DNA of 12,558 nucleotides, taken from positions 1 to 12,558 of the forward strand of contig CANCSL010000034.1 in assembly GCA_947380835.1 (NCBI GenBank), written 5' to 3'. The stretch comes from Actinomycetota bacterium. Lineage in GTDB: Bacteria; Actinomycetota; Actinomycetes; Nanopelagicales; Nanopelagicaceae. The position numbers were made by a program, and so were the translations under genes. The notes below the pieces were generated by a model, which saw only the letters and a list, made by a program, of their open reading frames with translations, was not told the DNA's origin and did no database searches. Below, one piece after another: positions 1 through 6,945 of the stretch; position 1 is the first letter of the stretch; each line of letters starts with the position of its first letter.

Positions 1-30
1 TTGCGATCTTTATTTTAGTAAAGATCGCAA
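1..30 (-). terminator. Perfect 12-bp hairpin over the acnA stop codon, candidate terminator
   Basis: Bases 1-12 and 19-30 are exact reverse complements, and the six bases between them form the loop. Read in the acnA direction, the 5' arm starts in the last codons (Leu-Arg-Ser-Leu) and the TAA stop opens the 3' arm. A stem this long and perfect at a gene end is what an intrinsic terminator would show. The following U tract, if there is one, lies outside the window, so termination is inferred. The dyad is symmetric, so it could also serve a convergent gene to the left. Confidence 0.55.
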
Positions 31-2667
31 TACATACTGCATGATGCCACCGTGGCGGAAGTAATCTGCCTCGCCCGGTGTATCAATACGTACCTGCGCC
101 TGAAAACTCTTATCCCCTGCAGTCACTGTGACCTGCTTCGGAGTGGAACCATTATTGAGCTCGGTGACACCGGTTATAGCAAAGACTTCATCACCTTGAA
201 GACCAAGAGATGCAGCGTTTTCACCTGGCAAGAATTGCAAAGGCAGGACGCCCATGCCGATCAAGTTAGATCGATGGATACGTTCAAAGGATTCGGCGAT
301 AACTGCTTTGACACCTAGCAACGCTGTGCCTTTTGCAGCCCAGTCGCGCGAAGATCCCGAACCGTATTCTTTGCCCGCCAAAATGATCAGACCAACTCCG
401 GCTGCTTGATACTGAATAGAAGCATCGTAAATTGTGCTTTGAGCACCTCCACCGAGGAAATTACGCGTGAAACCACCTTCGACGCCATCGAGCAATAGGT
501 TCTTGAGGCGAATGTTGGCGAAAGTTCCACGAATCATGACTTCGTGATTACCACGGCGTGAGCCGTAAGAATTGAAGTCGATACGTTCGATGCCATGCTC
601 GGCCAGGTACTTGCCAGCAGGTGAATCTGCTTTGATATTGCCAGCCGGGGAAATGTGATCGGTGGTTACTGAGTCTCCCAAGATTGCCAGAACTCTGGCA
701 CCGGAAATGTCGGTTACAGGTTTTGGTTCGCGAGGCATGCCATCAAAATATGGTGGTTTGCGCACGTAGGTTGAATTTGCATCCCACTCGAACGTCTTTC
801 CTGTTGGGGTATCCAAAGACTTCCAACGGTGATCGCCGTCAAATACGGTGGCGTAATCCTTGGTAAACATCTCGGATGAAATCGCAGAACCGACTACGGC
901 GCTGATTTCTTCTGTTGTGGGCCAGATATCTCGCAAGAAAACGTCATTACCCTGGCTATCTTTTCCGAGTGGATCAGATTCAAAATCGTGATCCATCGTG
1001 CCAGCAAGAGCGTATGCAACAACGAGCGGTGGCGAAGCCAAGTAATTCATCTTTATGTCAGGGCTAATCCGACCTTCGAAGTTTCGGTTTCCGGAGAGAA
1101 CAGCAGTAACGGCCAGATCATTTTCGTTAATTGCCTTGCTGATTTCGATAGGAAGTGGTCCCGAGTTGCCGATACAGGTAACGCAGCCGTAGCCGACCAA
1201 GTTGAATCCCAATTGCTCCATATAGGTGGTCAATCCAGCGCGATCGTAATAGTCGGTCACTACTTTAGAACCCGGTGCAAGTGTGGTTTTAACCCAAGGT
1301 TTGCTGTGCAGCCCTTTCTCTACAGCTTTCTTGGCAAGCAAAGCCGCGCCGATCATGACAGATGGGTTAGACGTATTTGTACAGGAAGTGATTGATGCAA
1401 TGACAACGGCACCATTCTGCACCGAAGTTGGTTTGCCATTGACCGAAACTGCAACTGCTTCGCGCGCAGTCTTTTCAGAGAAATATGTCGGAGAGATTTT
1501 CTCGTATGAGCCCTTCGCCGCAGAAAGCGAGATGCGATCTTGTGGGCGCTTTGGCCCAGCGATAGAAGGAACGACGGTGGCAAGATCAAGTTCGAGCTTC
1601 TCGGAGAAGCGCGGTGCGTGATCCGGGTTGTGCCAGAGACCGATCTTCTTTGCGTACTTTTCGACAAGTTCGAGTTCAGCCTCAGAACGGCCAGTCAAAG
1701 ACAAGTACTTGAGAGTTTCTTCATCAATAGGGAATATGGCACAAGTAGAACCGTATTCTGGTGACATATTTCCGATTGTGGCGCGATTGGCCATAGGTAG
1801 CGCTGAAACACCTGGACCATAGAACTCCACGAACTTTCCAACAACGCCATGCTTACGCAACATTTCGGTGATGGTTAGCACTAGGTCGGTTGCAGTTGTG
1901 CCAACGGGCATCTGACCATTGAGTTTGAAACCAACGACTCGTGGAATCAGCATCGAAACCGGCTGACCCAACAACGCGGCTTCAGCTTCAATCCCGCCGA
2001 CTCCCCAACCTAGAACTCCAAGGCCATTGACCATAGTCGTATGTGAATCTGTACCAACCACAGTGTCTGGATAAGCGCGAAGCTCACCATCGACAACGCG
2101 GGTCATCACGACTCGGGCCAGGTATTCAATATTTACTTGGTGAACAATTCCGGTCCCAGGTGGGACGACTTTGAACTCATCGAAGGCACCTTGACCCCAA
2201 CGCAAGAATCGATAACGCTCGCGATTACGTTGGTATTCGATATCTGTGTTCTCTTCAAAGGAAGTCTTTGTACCAAATACGTCGGCGATCACCGAGTGAT
2301 CGATGACGAGTTCGGCAGGTGCAAGTGGATTTACCTTTGTGGGGTCGCCACCAAGATCGGCAATTGCCTCGCGCATCGTGGCCAAATCGACGATGCAAGG
2401 GACGCCAGTAAAGTCCTGCATAATCACACGTGCTGGCGTGAATTGAATTTCAGTATCAGGTTCAGCATCCGGATTCCAAGACGCCAACGCCTTGATCTGC
2501 TCGGCCGTGATGTTGGCACCGTCTTCAGTGCGAAGGAGATTTTCAAGAAGTACCTTGAGACTGAAGGGAAGAGTCGCTGATCCTTCAAGTCCGGTAATGT
2601 CGAATATTTCGTAGGCTTTTCCGCCGGAATTTAATGTGGTCTTTGAATTGAAGGAATTTTTACTCAT
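10..2667 (-). CDS. acnA: Aconitate hydratase (AcnA/IRP1-type aconitase)
   Basis: Catalyses the reversible isomerisation of citrate to isocitrate through cis-aconitate in the cytosolic TCA cycle, using a [4Fe-4S] cluster. The 885-residue protein is full length for the AcnA type (E. coli AcnA is about 890). The three cluster cysteines are visible: Cys429 in SITSCTNTSNP, and Cys495 and Cys498 in GYGCVTCIGNSG. The substrate-binding DSHTTMVNGLGVLGWGVGG segment lies near residues 207-225. The C-terminal swivel domain carries GDSVTTDHISPAG and KEYGSGSSRDWAAKG. The ATG start fits the family N-terminus. It follows the RNA methyltransferase on the same strand after 77 bp, so it may be read through from it as well as from its own promoter. 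Mycobacterial and corynebacterial aconitases that I recall are longer, near 940 residues, so this one lacks their extra sequence. A perfect hairpin covers the stop codon. Confidence 0.97.
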   Translation of the reverse strand: MSKNSFNSKTTLNSGGKAYEIFDITGLEGSATLPFSLKVLLENLLRTEDGANITAEQIKALASWNPDAEPDTEIQFTPARVIMQDFTGVPCIVDLATMREAIADLGGDPTKVNPLAPAELVIDHSVIADVFGTKTSFEENTDIEYQRNRERYRFLRWGQGAFDEFKVVPPGTGIVHQVNIEYLARVVMTRVVDGELRAYPDTVVGTDSHTTMVNGLGVLGWGVGGIEAEAALLGQPVSMLIPRVVGFKLNGQMPVGTTATDLVLTITEMLRKHGVVGKFVEFYGPGVSALPMANRATIGNMSPEYGSTCAIFPIDEETLKYLSLTGRSEAELELVEKYAKKIGLWHNPDHAPRFSEKLELDLATVVPSIAGPKRPQDRISLSAAKGSYEKISPTYFSEKTAREAVAVSVNGKPTSVQNGAVVIASITSCTNTSNPSVMIGAALLAKKAVEKGLHSKPWVKTTLAPGSKVVTDYYDRAGLTTYMEQLGFNLVGYGCVTCIGNSGPLPIEISKAINENDLAVTAVLSGNRNFEGRISPDIKMNYLASPPLVVAYALAGTMDHDFESDPLGKDSQGNDVFLRDIWPTTEEISAVVGSAISSEMFTKDYATVFDGDHRWKSLDTPTGKTFEWDANSTYVRKPPYFDGMPREPKPVTDISGARVLAILGDSVTTDHISPAGNIKADSPAGKYLAEHGIERIDFNSYGSRRGNHEVMIRGTFANIRLKNLLLDGVEGGFTRNFLGGGAQSTIYDASIQYQAAGVGLIILAGKEYGSGSSRDWAAKGTALLGVKAVIAESFERIHRSNLIGMGVLPLQFLPGENAASLGLQGDEVFAITGVTELNNGSTPKQVTVTAGDKSFQAQVRIDTPGEADYFRHGGIMQYVLRSLLK

Positions 2668-2744
2668 ATTTTCTAGTCATCCACCCTGTCATTCTAGAAT
2701 TATTCATTCTTAAGGCTCTTTTGATATCCCCATTCTAGTCCGCC
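2668..2744 (-). promoter_or_regulatory. acnA upstream region with candidate -10 box and repeated TTCTAG words
   Basis: This 77-bp gap holds three TTCTAG words at 2671-2676, 2692-2697 and 2733-2738; the middle one is the core of the perfect palindrome ATTCTAGAAT (2691-2700). On the minus strand, the complement of 2691-2696 reads TAGAAT, a good -10 hexamer for the actinobacterial TANNNT pattern, and would place a start near 2684. I see no convincing -35 box. No ideally spaced Shine-Dalgarno lies before the acnA ATG: the nearest purine run, GGGTGG, ends 13 nt upstream. A six-codon ORF (ATG at 2680, stop at 2660) starts inside this leader and overlaps the acnA start in another frame. Promoter use is inferred. 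Confidence 0.4.
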
Positions 2745-3944
2745 TCAGTTTTTTCGACTAAATTTCACCACGGTTTCTACGTGCTGGGTCATCGGAAATA
2801 GGTCAAATCCCACTATGTGGTCGATCTGGTACCCGCCATCAAGCAAGAACTTGGCATCTCGTGCCAGCGAGGCTGGGTCGCACGAGACGTAAACGATTGT
2901 CCTGGGTTTGATCCGAAGTATCGAAGTGACGACCATCTCACCTGCACCTGTTCTAGGTGGGTCTAACAAAATTGAGTCGACTTTGGAGATCTTAGGTAAT
3001 TGATTTTCTACCGTGCCATTGTGAATCACGACATTCTTGCGGTCAGCGAAAATCTTTTCTGCATCCGAGATCGCCTTCCGATCGCTTTCGATGAGATGCA
3101 CCTTGCCAGAACTTCCCACTATTCGAGCTAATTCGGCGGTAAAAAGTCCTACGCCGCCATAAAGGTCGCATACGTGTTCGCCGTATTGAAGATCCAACTG
3201 ATCGACAACGGCACGCATCAACGTTGCGGGGGCGTTGATATGACTCTGCCAAAAACTTTGGGGAGATATGGAGTACTCGTGTGACCCGACTTTTTCGATG
3301 AGTCTGGTTGGCCCAGAAATGGAACGACCGCCGCGGGCAACATTTACTTGACCGGTACTAGATACCGCGACTTCCAGCCGTTGATCTCCGCTCCACTTAC
3401 GGGAAGCGAGGGAGGCGATATTCATTTCGGGAACAGCAATCAGGCAATCTTCAATTTCCACCACGTCATTGCTCCGAGATCCGAAAAGACCGATTTTCCC
3501 ATTAGGTGAGACAGCGAAGTCCATGCGGGTCCGCCATTCCAAGCCAGTATCTGGCGCAACGCCAATCACCGATACCTCGAGGTCAATCTTGGCAAGTCGG
3601 GAAAATTGTTCTCTAATGATCTCAGCCTTCAATGTGCGCTGGTGAGCGACTTCAATATGTTGAAAATCGCAGCCGCCGCATCCACCCGACCCAGAATAAG
3701 GGCAGGGGGCAACTACTCGATGAGCTGAGGGCTCGATAATCTCAACAGCATCACCACGGCAGATTTTGGAGGTGACTTGAGTGATGAGCACTTTGGCGAC
3801 CTCACCGGTCAGGGCGTGACGCACAAAAATAACCCGACCTTCATGGCGAGCGATGAAGTGACCGCCGTGAGCTACCGGTCCAATCTCCAACGTCAAAATC
3901 TGGCCGACTTCTAGAGTCGAAACGGGGGTCTTCTCTTCATTCAT
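2745..3944 (-). CDS. Class I SAM-dependent RNA (uracil-5) methyltransferase, TrmA/RumA (RlmD) family
   Basis: Predicted to methylate C5 of a specific uridine in rRNA or tRNA using S-adenosylmethionine. An N-terminal TRAM-like OB domain (about residues 8-70) precedes an iron-sulfur motif with Cys81, Cys89 and Cys92 (CPYSGSGGCGGC), and Cys167 is the likely fourth ligand. The 1-2 cysteine spacing of seven residues is longer than the five I recall for E. coli RumA and seems usual in actinobacterial members. The Rossmann methyltransferase domain shows SAM motif I DLYGGVGLF (260-268), LLDPPRTGAG (327-335), nucleophile Cys355 in YVSCDPASLARD and general base Glu390 in FPMTQHVET. Length (399 aa) is normal. 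Whether the substrate is 23S U1939-like, U747-like or tRNA U54 cannot be told from sequence. It corresponds in position to Rv2689c, beside the TrkA genes. The ATG at 3944 lies about one base from the start predicted from a TAGGCT -10 box. Confidence 0.92.
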   Translation of the reverse strand: MNEEKTPVSTLEVGQILTLEIGPVAHGGHFIARHEGRVIFVRHALTGEVAKVLITQVTSKICRGDAVEIIEPSAHRVVAPCPYSGSGGCGGCDFQHIEVAHQRTLKAEIIREQFSRLAKIDLEVSVIGVAPDTGLEWRTRMDFAVSPNGKIGLFGSRSNDVVEIEDCLIAVPEMNIASLASRKWSGDQRLEVAVSSTGQVNVARGGRSISGPTRLIEKVGSHEYSISPQSFWQSHINAPATLMRAVVDQLDLQYGEHVCDLYGGVGLFTAELARIVGSSGKVHLIESDRKAISDAEKIFADRKNVVIHNGTVENQLPKISKVDSILLDPPRTGAGEMVVTSILRIKPRTIVYVSCDPASLARDAKFLLDGGYQIDHIVGFDLFPMTQHVETVVKFSRKN

Positions 3945-3976
3945 AGAGCAGAGCCTAAGGGTGTAAGTTCTCTCCC
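3945..3976. promoter_or_regulatory. 32-bp divergent promoter region, methyltransferase / trkA
   Basis: Both genes must start transcription in or across these 32 bases. For trkA (plus), TAAGTT at 3964-3969 fits the TANNNT -10 pattern and predicts a start at about 3976-3977, on the GTG codon. For the methyltransferase (minus), the complement of 3952-3957 reads TAGGCT and predicts a start about one base before its ATG. Neither gene has a well-placed Shine-Dalgarno, which agrees with leaderless or near-leaderless mRNAs, a class common in Actinobacteria. Each -35 position would fall at or inside the opposite gene's start. No strong -35 hexamer is visible. Confidence 0.5.
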
Positions 3977-4639
3977 GTGCACGTAGTCATCATGGGTTGC
4001 GGTCGAGTTGGATCAGGTCTGGCAAAGGACCTTGAAGCCGCCGGCCATACAGTCGCAGTAATCGATCAAAATCGCGAGGCGTTTAGACGCCTGGGCGCGG
4101 ACTTCAATGGTCGCACGGTTGCTGGCGTGGGATTTGATCGAGATACCTTGCTCGAGGCAGGAATCGAGCATGCCGATGCCTTTGCCGCAGTTTCTAACGG
4201 TGATAATTCCAATATCTTGGCAGCTCGCGTAGCTCGCGAAACTTACGGGGTTGCAAATGTTGTTGCTCGAATCTATGACCCAGCTCGAGCCGAAATTTAT
4301 CAGCGTTTGGGTATTCCCACGGTTGCCACGGTCCTCTGGACCACGGACCAAATCATGCGCCGCTTAGCCCCAGAAGGATCTCGTTCTGAATGGCGCGATG
4401 CCAGCGGAACTATTCAATTGTGCGAAGTTCACTTGCATGCCGGATGGTTTGGCAATCCTGCCCACCTCATCGAAACTTCCACTAAAGCACGTGTTGCTTT
4501 CATCACCAGACTTGGCGAAGGTTTAGTGCCAAATGAACATACCGTTTTGCAAGAAGGCGATCTTGTCCATGTGATGGTTGCCGAGAGCGAGATCGCCCAA
4601 GTGGAACTTGCACTTTCTAAATCTCCCGAGGAGCTCTAA
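3977..4639 (+). CDS. trkA: TrkA-family potassium uptake regulatory protein (first of a pair, CeoB-like)
   Basis: Cytoplasmic RCK/KTN subunit that binds NAD(H) or nucleotide and gates a Trk/Ktr-type K+ channel in the membrane. RCK-N occupies roughly residues 1-125: the strand-loop-helix HVVIMGCGRVGSGLAKDL carries the GxGxxG motif, and Asp30 ends strand 2 (VAVID), as in NAD-binding Rossmann folds. RCK-C fills about 140-218 and ends with QEGDLVHVMV, the usual TrkA_C closing strand. At 220 aa this is the short one-unit form; E. coli TrkA fuses two such units, and here the second follows as a separate gene with no gap. The GTG start is chosen because the Rossmann strand begins at residue 2 and nothing in frame upstream fits. 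It matches Rv2691 (ceoB) in position. No channel gene (TrkH, KtrB or an APC permease) is in the window. Confidence 0.92.
   Translation: MHVVIMGCGRVGSGLAKDLEAAGHTVAVIDQNREAFRRLGADFNGRTVAGVGFDRDTLLEAGIEHADAFAAVSNGDNSNILAARVARETYGVANVVARIYDPARAEIYQRLGIPTVATVLWTTDQIMRRLAPEGSRSEWRDASGTIQLCEVHLHAGWFGNPAHLIETSTKARVAFITRLGEGLVPNEHTVLQEGDLVHVMVAESEIAQVELALSKSPEEL
4628..4633 (+). promoter_or_regulatory. Shine-Dalgarno of the second trkA
   Basis: GAGGAG lies inside the last codons of the first trkA, six bases before the ATG at 4640. The stop TAA abuts that ATG directly. The site supports ATG 4640 as the start and suggests coupled translation of the pair. Confidence 0.75.
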
Positions 4640-5296
4640 ATGCGCATTGCCATTGCAGGAGCGGGAAATGTAGGACGTGCTATTGCGCGCGAACTTATTG
4701 AAAATGGGCATCATGTTTTATTGATCGACCGCGATCCTAAAGCCCTGAAAATGGAGAGTGTCCCCAGCGCCGAATGGTTGATGGCCGACGCGTGTGAAAT
4801 CACAGCTTTGGACAATGCCAAGCTCGATACCTGCCAGGTCATGATTGCCGCTACCGGCGATGACAAGGTGAATCTGGTGGCATCGCTTTTAGCCAAAAGC
4901 GAATACGGGGTTCCTCGAGTCGTTGCTCGAGTCAATCATCCAAAGAACGAATGGTTGTTCGACAATTCTTGGGGTGTCGATGTAGCTGTATCAACCCCGC
5001 GCATCATCTCTGCATTAGTTGAAGAAGCGGTAAGCGTTGGCGATGTTGTTCGACTCTTCTCCATCCGAAAAGGCGAAGCAAACCTTGTTGAAATAACCCT
5101 TCCCGATAGCGCCCTTGTCGTAGGTCGCACGGTCCAAGAAATTGCCCTGCCAGAAGGTGCATCGCTGGCGGCAATAGTCCGAGATGGTCGGGTCATATCA
5201 CCGCAGCAGCACGACATGTTTGCTGCTGGCGATGAGCTTCTTTTTGTTGCTACTTCTGATGCCGAAGATAAATTAAAGGCTTGCTTTATTAACTAG
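4640..5296 (+). CDS. trkA: TrkA-family potassium uptake regulatory protein (second of a pair, CeoC-like)
   Basis: Second RCK subunit, 218 aa, likely assembling with the first into the ring that gates a K+ channel. The N-terminal Rossmann motif is MRIAIAGAGNVGRAIARELI, with Asp30 at the end of strand 2 (LLIDRD). RCK-C covers about 135-218 (VEITLPDSALVVGRTVQE, then FAAGDELLFVAT). It has the same one-unit layout as its neighbour but a clearly different sequence, so this is an old duplication rather than a recent copy. It sits in an operon with the first gene, with zero spacing and its own strong ribosome binding site. Its 3' end overlaps the convergent DUF3159 gene by 8 bp (5289-5296), leaving no room for a terminator between them. 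It corresponds in position to Rv2692 (ceoC). Confidence 0.92.
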   Translation: MRIAIAGAGNVGRAIARELIENGHHVLLIDRDPKALKMESVPSAEWLMADACEITALDNAKLDTCQVMIAATGDDKVNLVASLLAKSEYGVPRVVARVNHPKNEWLFDNSWGVDVAVSTPRIISALVEEAVSVGDVVRLFSIRKGEANLVEITLPDSALVVGRTVQEIALPEGASLAAIVRDGRVISPQQHDMFAAGDELLFVATSDAEDKLKACFIN

Positions 5297-5924
5297 CTTC
5301 AGGCTCGTCAATTTTTGTGGTCGGTACTTTTCGCAAAATCAGCCATGTCCCCCACCCAGCAAGAATAAATAGTGGATACCCCATTGCCAATCGAGCGGTT
5401 CCTAAAGCGTTGATGTTTCCGGTTTTGTAGAGCGGGTATTGAACTACTAGACGTGAGAGAAAGAGTCCCACCCAGAGCCAACCCGCGCGTATATACGCCC
5501 GTTTACGCAATCGATCTTTTCGCCACATGAGATTTTCGCCGAGTAGCGGTCCTAGCATGAGGCCCATCAGCGGCCAGCCAACCAAATTGAGCGCCGAGTA
5601 CAGAGCCGCATAAACCGCGTTTGTGATCAATCCAGGTAAGTAGAAATCTGCCGCTTTGCCAGTATGACGTGAAAGAAGTGCGCAGATCGCAATCCCAACT
5701 AGTCCAGAAATTGCATGCTGCAAGGTCTCGCGCTTTATTAATCTCAGTAAAGTAAGAACGGCCGACAAAATGAGGGAAGCCAGCAAAGCGTCATTGAGAT
5801 TGTGTGAAACGTTAAAAGCTATGAGAAAGAGCAGGCTGGGTAATCCGGAATCGATGAGTCCTCTGGTGCCACCTAATGCGCTGATGATCTTTGCTTTATC
5901 TTCTTCGTGACCTTCGTAACTCAC
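5289..5924 (-). CDS. DUF3159 family integral membrane protein
   Basis: Unknown function. The 211-residue protein has about six hydrophobic stretches (near residues 24-42, 45-63, 71-87, 94-128, 146-164 and 178-198), split by basic loops such as WRKDRLRKRAYIR (134-146), so it is a polytopic inner-membrane protein. The N-terminal GGTRGLIDSGLPSLLF and the later LYKTGNINALGTARLAMGYPL are the segments that made me assign DUF3159, a family found almost only in Actinobacteria and placed next to trkA genes, as Rv2693c appears to be. The start is GTG, overlapping the dut stop as GTGA, so the two genes are translationally coupled. The 3' end overlaps trkA by 8 bp. In relatives I recall, OB-fold and DUF3710 genes lie between this gene and dut; both are absent here. 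A channel-like role with TrkA is only a guess from context. Confidence 0.85.
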   Translation of the reverse strand: MSYEGHEEDKAKIISALGGTRGLIDSGLPSLLFLIAFNVSHNLNDALLASLILSAVLTLLRLIKRETLQHAISGLVGIAICALLSRHTGKAADFYLPGLITNAVYAALYSALNLVGWPLMGLMLGPLLGENLMWRKDRLRKRAYIRAGWLWVGLFLSRLVVQYPLYKTGNINALGTARLAMGYPLFILAGWGTWLILRKVPTTKIDEPEAS

Positions 5925-6361
5925 AAACTTCTCCCCGTCGAACCGAACCCACCTAGGCCACGTTCAGATCCTGGTAGATAGTCCACCTCGACGAAATCCG
6001 CGCGCTCAACTTTTTGAATAACTAGTTGTGCAATTCGATCACCTTTGTGAAAAGTGATTGCATCTTTTGGATCGTGATTAATCAATATGACTTGCAATTC
6101 TCCACGAAATCCGGCATCTACTGTTCCTGGAGTGTTCACCATTGAAACTCCATGCTTGATAGCCAAACCTGATCGCGGATGCACAAAGGCGGCGTAGCCA
6201 TCAGGAAGCGCAATTGAAATTCCAGTAGGAACGAGAGCACGTTCGCCCGGCTGCAGAGTTATCTCAATCCTTGCGGTGAGATCTGCCCCCGCGTCTCCCC
6301 CTTTTGCATAGAACGGAAGCGGAACTGATTCGTCAGTTCGAGTGATCAGAACCTGAACCAT
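5921..6361 (-). CDS. dut: dUTP diphosphatase (trimeric dUTPase)
   Basis: Hydrolyses dUTP to dUMP and pyrophosphate, keeping uracil out of DNA and supplying dUMP for thymidylate synthesis. All five motifs of the homotrimeric family are visible (numbered from the TTG-initiated 147-aa form): motif 1 GGDAGADL (22-29), motif 2 HPRSGLAIKHG (62-72), motif 3 NTPGTVDAGFRGEL (77-90) with catalytic Asp83, motif 4 GDRIAQLVI (108-116) and the C-terminal motif 5 RGLGGFGSTG (135-144) that closes over the nucleotide. Length is typical. I prefer the ATG at 6361 (146 aa) to the TTG one codon upstream, because its first base is the last base of the thioesterase stop (TGATG), a classic coupling arrangement. It shares an operon with the thioesterase before it and DUF3159 after it. 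Confidence 0.96.
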   Translation of the reverse strand: MVQVLITRTDESVPLPFYAKGGDAGADLTARIEITLQPGERALVPTGISIALPDGYAAFVHPRSGLAIKHGVSMVNTPGTVDAGFRGELQVILINHDPKDAITFHKGDRIAQLVIQKVERADFVEVDYLPGSERGLGGFGSTGRSL

Positions 6362-6945
6362 CAAGGGTTAATCTCGAAATCTGGATCTACGAACGCCAAG
6401 AGTTCAGGGTGGGCGGTGACGTGGGCCAGATACTCTTTCGGAGCGTTCTCCATAAAGTGCTTCATCGGCACAATTACAAAGAGGGCCGCAGCTCGAACGG
6501 CTATTGGGCCATCTGGAGAATCCAATCGGCCAACCGCGGCCGTGTACACCTTGCGGTTTACCTGGCCCGTGATTTCCGCCGATATATGAAGCGTCGATCC
6601 CATGGGGACTGGTAGAAGAAAATCAGTTTCAAGTCTGGCCGTAACTGCCGGCGAGCGAATCAGCCACATCAATTTTCCAAGAGCTTCATCAAAGGCCAAG
6701 GAAAGCAATCCGCCATGAGCCAGTCCTGGGGCCCCTTGATGGTTTTCGGTAACAGTAAATACCGCGGTTAAATTTTGTCCGTCACCGGCATGAGCAACAA
6801 GGTGTAGACCGGTTGGATGTAAATCTCCGCACCCAAAACAATGGCCAAAATGTGAAGGAATTTTAGAACCGGGTAGAGGTGCTTTGGCGTGCCGTGCTGG
6901 AATTTCCGAACCTTCGGGCGCGACCGTACTTGGTACTCGTGACAT
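6361..6945 (-). CDS. PaaI/THEM4-like hotdog-fold acyl-CoA thioesterase
   Basis: Predicted to hydrolyse an acyl-CoA thioester; the substrate cannot be read from sequence. After a polar N-terminus of about 30 residues, the conserved HCFGCGDLHPTGL (35-47) leads into one hotdog domain. The central helix region is HQGAPGLAHGGLLSLAFDEALG (69-90), with the HGG turn (77-79) and the Asp86-Glu87 pair expected near the active site, and later strands include ARLETDFLLPVPMGSTLHISAEI. Length is 194 aa. It is the first gene of a minus-strand run with dut and DUF3159. Its TGA overlaps the dut ATG by one base. The complement of 6952-6957 reads TACCCT exactly at -12 to -7 from its ATG, so the transcript is probably leaderless. 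No metabolic link with dUTPase is obvious, so shared transcription may be only positional. Confidence 0.85.
   Translation of the reverse strand: MSRVPSTVAPEGSEIPARHAKAPLPGSKIPSHFGHCFGCGDLHPTGLHLVAHAGDGQNLTAVFTVTENHQGAPGLAHGGLLSLAFDEALGKLMWLIRSPAVTARLETDFLLPVPMGSTLHISAEITGQVNRKVYTAAVGRLDSPDGPIAVRAAALFVIVPMKHFMENAPKEYLAHVTAHPELLAFVDPDFEINP

Noticed and set aside
988..1395. Plus-strand ORF of 135 codons opposite acnA
   Set aside because: Shadow of a conserved aconitase coding region, with several other overlapping shadows beside it.
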